A stretch of DNA of 64,000 bases. Source: Phalacrocorax aristotelis (Eukaryota > Chordata > Aves > Suliformes > Phalacrocoracidae). Positions 62,301 to 64,000 of the stretch are shown here, one piece after another; the stretch's first letter is position 1, and the number at the start of each line of letters is the position of its first letter. The notes beneath the pieces are model-generated. The model was not told the origin of the DNA, did no database searches, and saw nothing but the letters and a program-made list of their open reading frames with translations. The translations under genes were made by a program, and so were the position numbers. The DNA is taken from positions 7,203,795 to 7,267,794 of the forward strand of contig NC_134280.1 of assembly GCF_949628215.1 (NCBI RefSeq). The letters are read 5' to 3'.

Positions 62301-63401
62301 CGCTTACATTCCTTTAACGGAAAAATTATGAACAGTGTCAGCTACTGCTAATTTTTTTTTTTTAGGCTAATCAGGGTAAACCACTTCAACTCCAGTAGGA
62401 AAACGATTAATGTAATGTAACCCTTTAAGATTAGGTGTATTGACCATTTCTCAAGTTCTGCACGCCTCTGAATGCGGCAGAAATGCCCCACGCCTGCCAG
62501 AGGTGTGCCTGTGACGTGCAGTTACCTGGAGAGCAATGCACTGATGTCCATACTGTGAAAACCAGCAACACAGAACACTAGCGGGCTCTATTCCTAAACA
62601 TGCAGGCGCCTCTAATTATTCACACAAAGTCAATTTAGCATCATACAGTCCTTCTACAATTAAGAAATCCAGTGTCAGTTATCTTGTAATACAAGAAAAT
62701 AATATTTTAGCCTTATAAATAATTGTCCTGTTTACATTATTACAGGAAGACACCTTCACAATATGCACTTTAGTCTTACCATAGGATGCATTCACCTTAT
62801 TTCACAAAGCATCCTTGAAAACAGGACATCTGAAAGCTTTTTTAGAAAGTAAGCTTAAGCTTCTTTTCCAGTAAAGCACAGGAATAAATCACCCTGTATT
62901 TATGAACTACATTTAATTCTGAAGAACCTCATTAAAGAGAAGTGAACACAAATAAAACGGTTCCTCTCCAAAACAAAGCAAAGGGTAAAGAAACTACACC
63001 GCAGTAATTTAAGGAGAGAAGCAGGCTCTATCTCACTGAAAGCACGGGATGATATCTGGGTTAGGGAAGGCTGTGATTACTTGCTCTGAGTTGAAATTTA
63101 GCTGGGCTCTGGATGCACACACTTTTAACCTGCATGATGTGTTATTTATGTGGAATATGCCAGGGCATTAATTCAGCTTCCCTACTAATTCTTTAATCAG
63201 CTCTGTTAGCCTTTATGGTTGAAGGTCTCTTCCCTAATATTTAACAGAATTTGCTTACATCAGCTGGACAAAATACAGGCTGATGTTATAATTTTGTTAT
63301 ATTTATCTTATTCATAAATGAATACTGAGTGCAGTACATACAAGGACCATATTCACATCCCTAGTTGCAATGAGCTGTTGTTCATTACATAAAATACAAA
63401 T
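59360..63401. other. THSD7B intron (incomplete)
   Basis: I searched the minus strand for TSP1 patterns (WxxWxxC, CG.G.R.R, PC) and found none convincing, so this is taken as intron. It holds one arm of an inverted repeat at 59722-59795 and a pair of related direct segments near 60280 and 63114. Confidence 0.55.
59722..59795 (+). repeat. Arm A of an inverted repeat pair
   Basis: Positions 59739-59763 are the exact reverse complement of 63703-63727 (25 of 25). Weaker similarity extends to about 70 bp. It is probably a fossil of one interspersed element inserted in both orientations. Confidence 0.7.
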
Positions 63402-63672
63402 ATCATAGAATCATAGAATGGTTAAGGTTGGAAGGGACCATTAGAGGCCATCCAGTCCAACCCCCCTGCAGGGAGCAGGGACATCCCCAACTAGATCAGG
63501 TTGCTCAGAGCCCCATCCAGCCTGGCCTTGAATGATTCCAGGGATGGGGCATCGACCACCCCGCTGGGCAACTGGGCCAGCGTTTCACCACCCTCAGTGT
63601 AAACAATTCTTTCCTTATAACCAGTCTAAATCTCCCCTCCTTTCGTTTAAAATCATTACCCCTTGTCCTGTC
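63402..63672 (-). mobile_element. CR1 LINE 3' fragment
   Basis: It starts with the reversed tail ATCATAGAATCATAGAATGG and AAGGTTGGAAGGGACC, then CATCCAGTCCAACCCCCCTG. It runs to the ACCCCTTGTCCTGTCC stretch. The tail type (CATAGAAT) marks a subfamily different from the 5.6-40.8 kb copies. Confidence 0.93.
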
Positions 63673-63673
63673 C

Positions 63674-63748
63674 ATATATCCATATATTTCTGTTTCTCTG
63701 GTCTTGAACTGTCCAAAGACTGTCACACTCCGGATTTTATTTGTGAAA
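63674..63748 (-). repeat. Arm B of an inverted repeat pair
   Basis: The partner of 59722-59795. It begins directly at the inner edge of the CR1 fragment at 63402-63672, so part of it may be CR1-linked or an older element that the CR1 landed beside. Confidence 0.7.
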
Positions 63749-64000
63749 ACCTGGGAAAATTCTGGGTACTATTCTGCCACCCACAGTATTCACTACATGT
63801 CCATCTACCGCACCTAGAAACTGAGCAGGTGTTCAAGGCATTCGCAGTGTGGTAGAGGGCAGAGCAGAAAACACAAGGGAAGTGTCCTTATGTGCATTAT
63901 TGGCTTCAGTCTCCTACATGGTGTAATGTGGAGAAGCAGCCACAGATCCATGCAGAGGTCTTGTCCCCTGGGACGACACAGGGCACTTTTCCACCCCAAC
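63749..64000. other. THSD7B intron to the window edge
   Basis: No exon or clear repeat was recognised. The next upstream THSD7B exons must lie beyond 64000. Confidence 0.5.

Noticed and set aside
1-64000. CRISPR arrays, operons, phage or bacterial systems
   Set aside because: Introns, CR1 LINEs and low gene density show vertebrate nuclear DNA. No regularly spaced repeats or gene clusters are present.

Overview
The window looks like nuclear DNA from a bird. It carries at least seven CR1 LINE copies, several with the typical avian 3' end built from ATTCTGTG-like units. It also carries two split vertebrate genes with clean GT-AG introns. There are no operons, ribosome binding sites, CRISPR arrays or phage genes, and almost every open frame outside the exons is chance or LINE-derived.

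Two protein genes are present, both on the minus strand. (1) Positions 10290-17817 hold a six-exon histamine N-methyltransferase-like gene (HNMT or an HNMT-like paralogue). It reads 286 codons with all exon phases matching, and its probable 3' UTR runs to a poly(A) signal near 9535. (2) Positions 49906-59359 hold the last seven coding exons of a THSD7-family transmembrane thrombospondin-repeat gene. They encode the final TSP1 repeat(s), a cysteine-rich EGF-like segment, one membrane helix and a short cytoplasmic tail ending in DGDIDM. The rest of that gene lies beyond the right edge; 59360-64000 is intron. In mammals THSD7B lies just upstream of HNMT in the same orientation, so I call this gene THSD7B rather than THSD7A.

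Layout on the plus axis: 1-9500 intergenic, with one CR1 at 5.6-6.4 kb; 9.5-17.8 kb HNMT; 18-48.8 kb intergenic, with CR1 copies at 18.8, 25.6, 40.8-44.0 (near full length, decayed) and 46.35 kb, and a CpG-rich patch at 22.0-22.3 kb; 48.9-64 kb the THSD7B 3' end, with older repeat fossils in its introns.

The two genes share a neighbourhood but not an obvious pathway. HNMT methylates histamine in the cytosol, while THSD7 proteins are membrane-bound extracellular-matrix or adhesion-type proteins. I found no new multi-gene system. The most interesting points are the altered substrate-pocket residues of the HNMT-like enzyme, a CR1 copy that keeps part of an ORF1 esterase block in frame with ORF2, and an exact 25-bp inverted repeat pair inside a THSD7B intron. 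Comparisons with human HNMT and THSD7 proteins are from memory, not from alignment.
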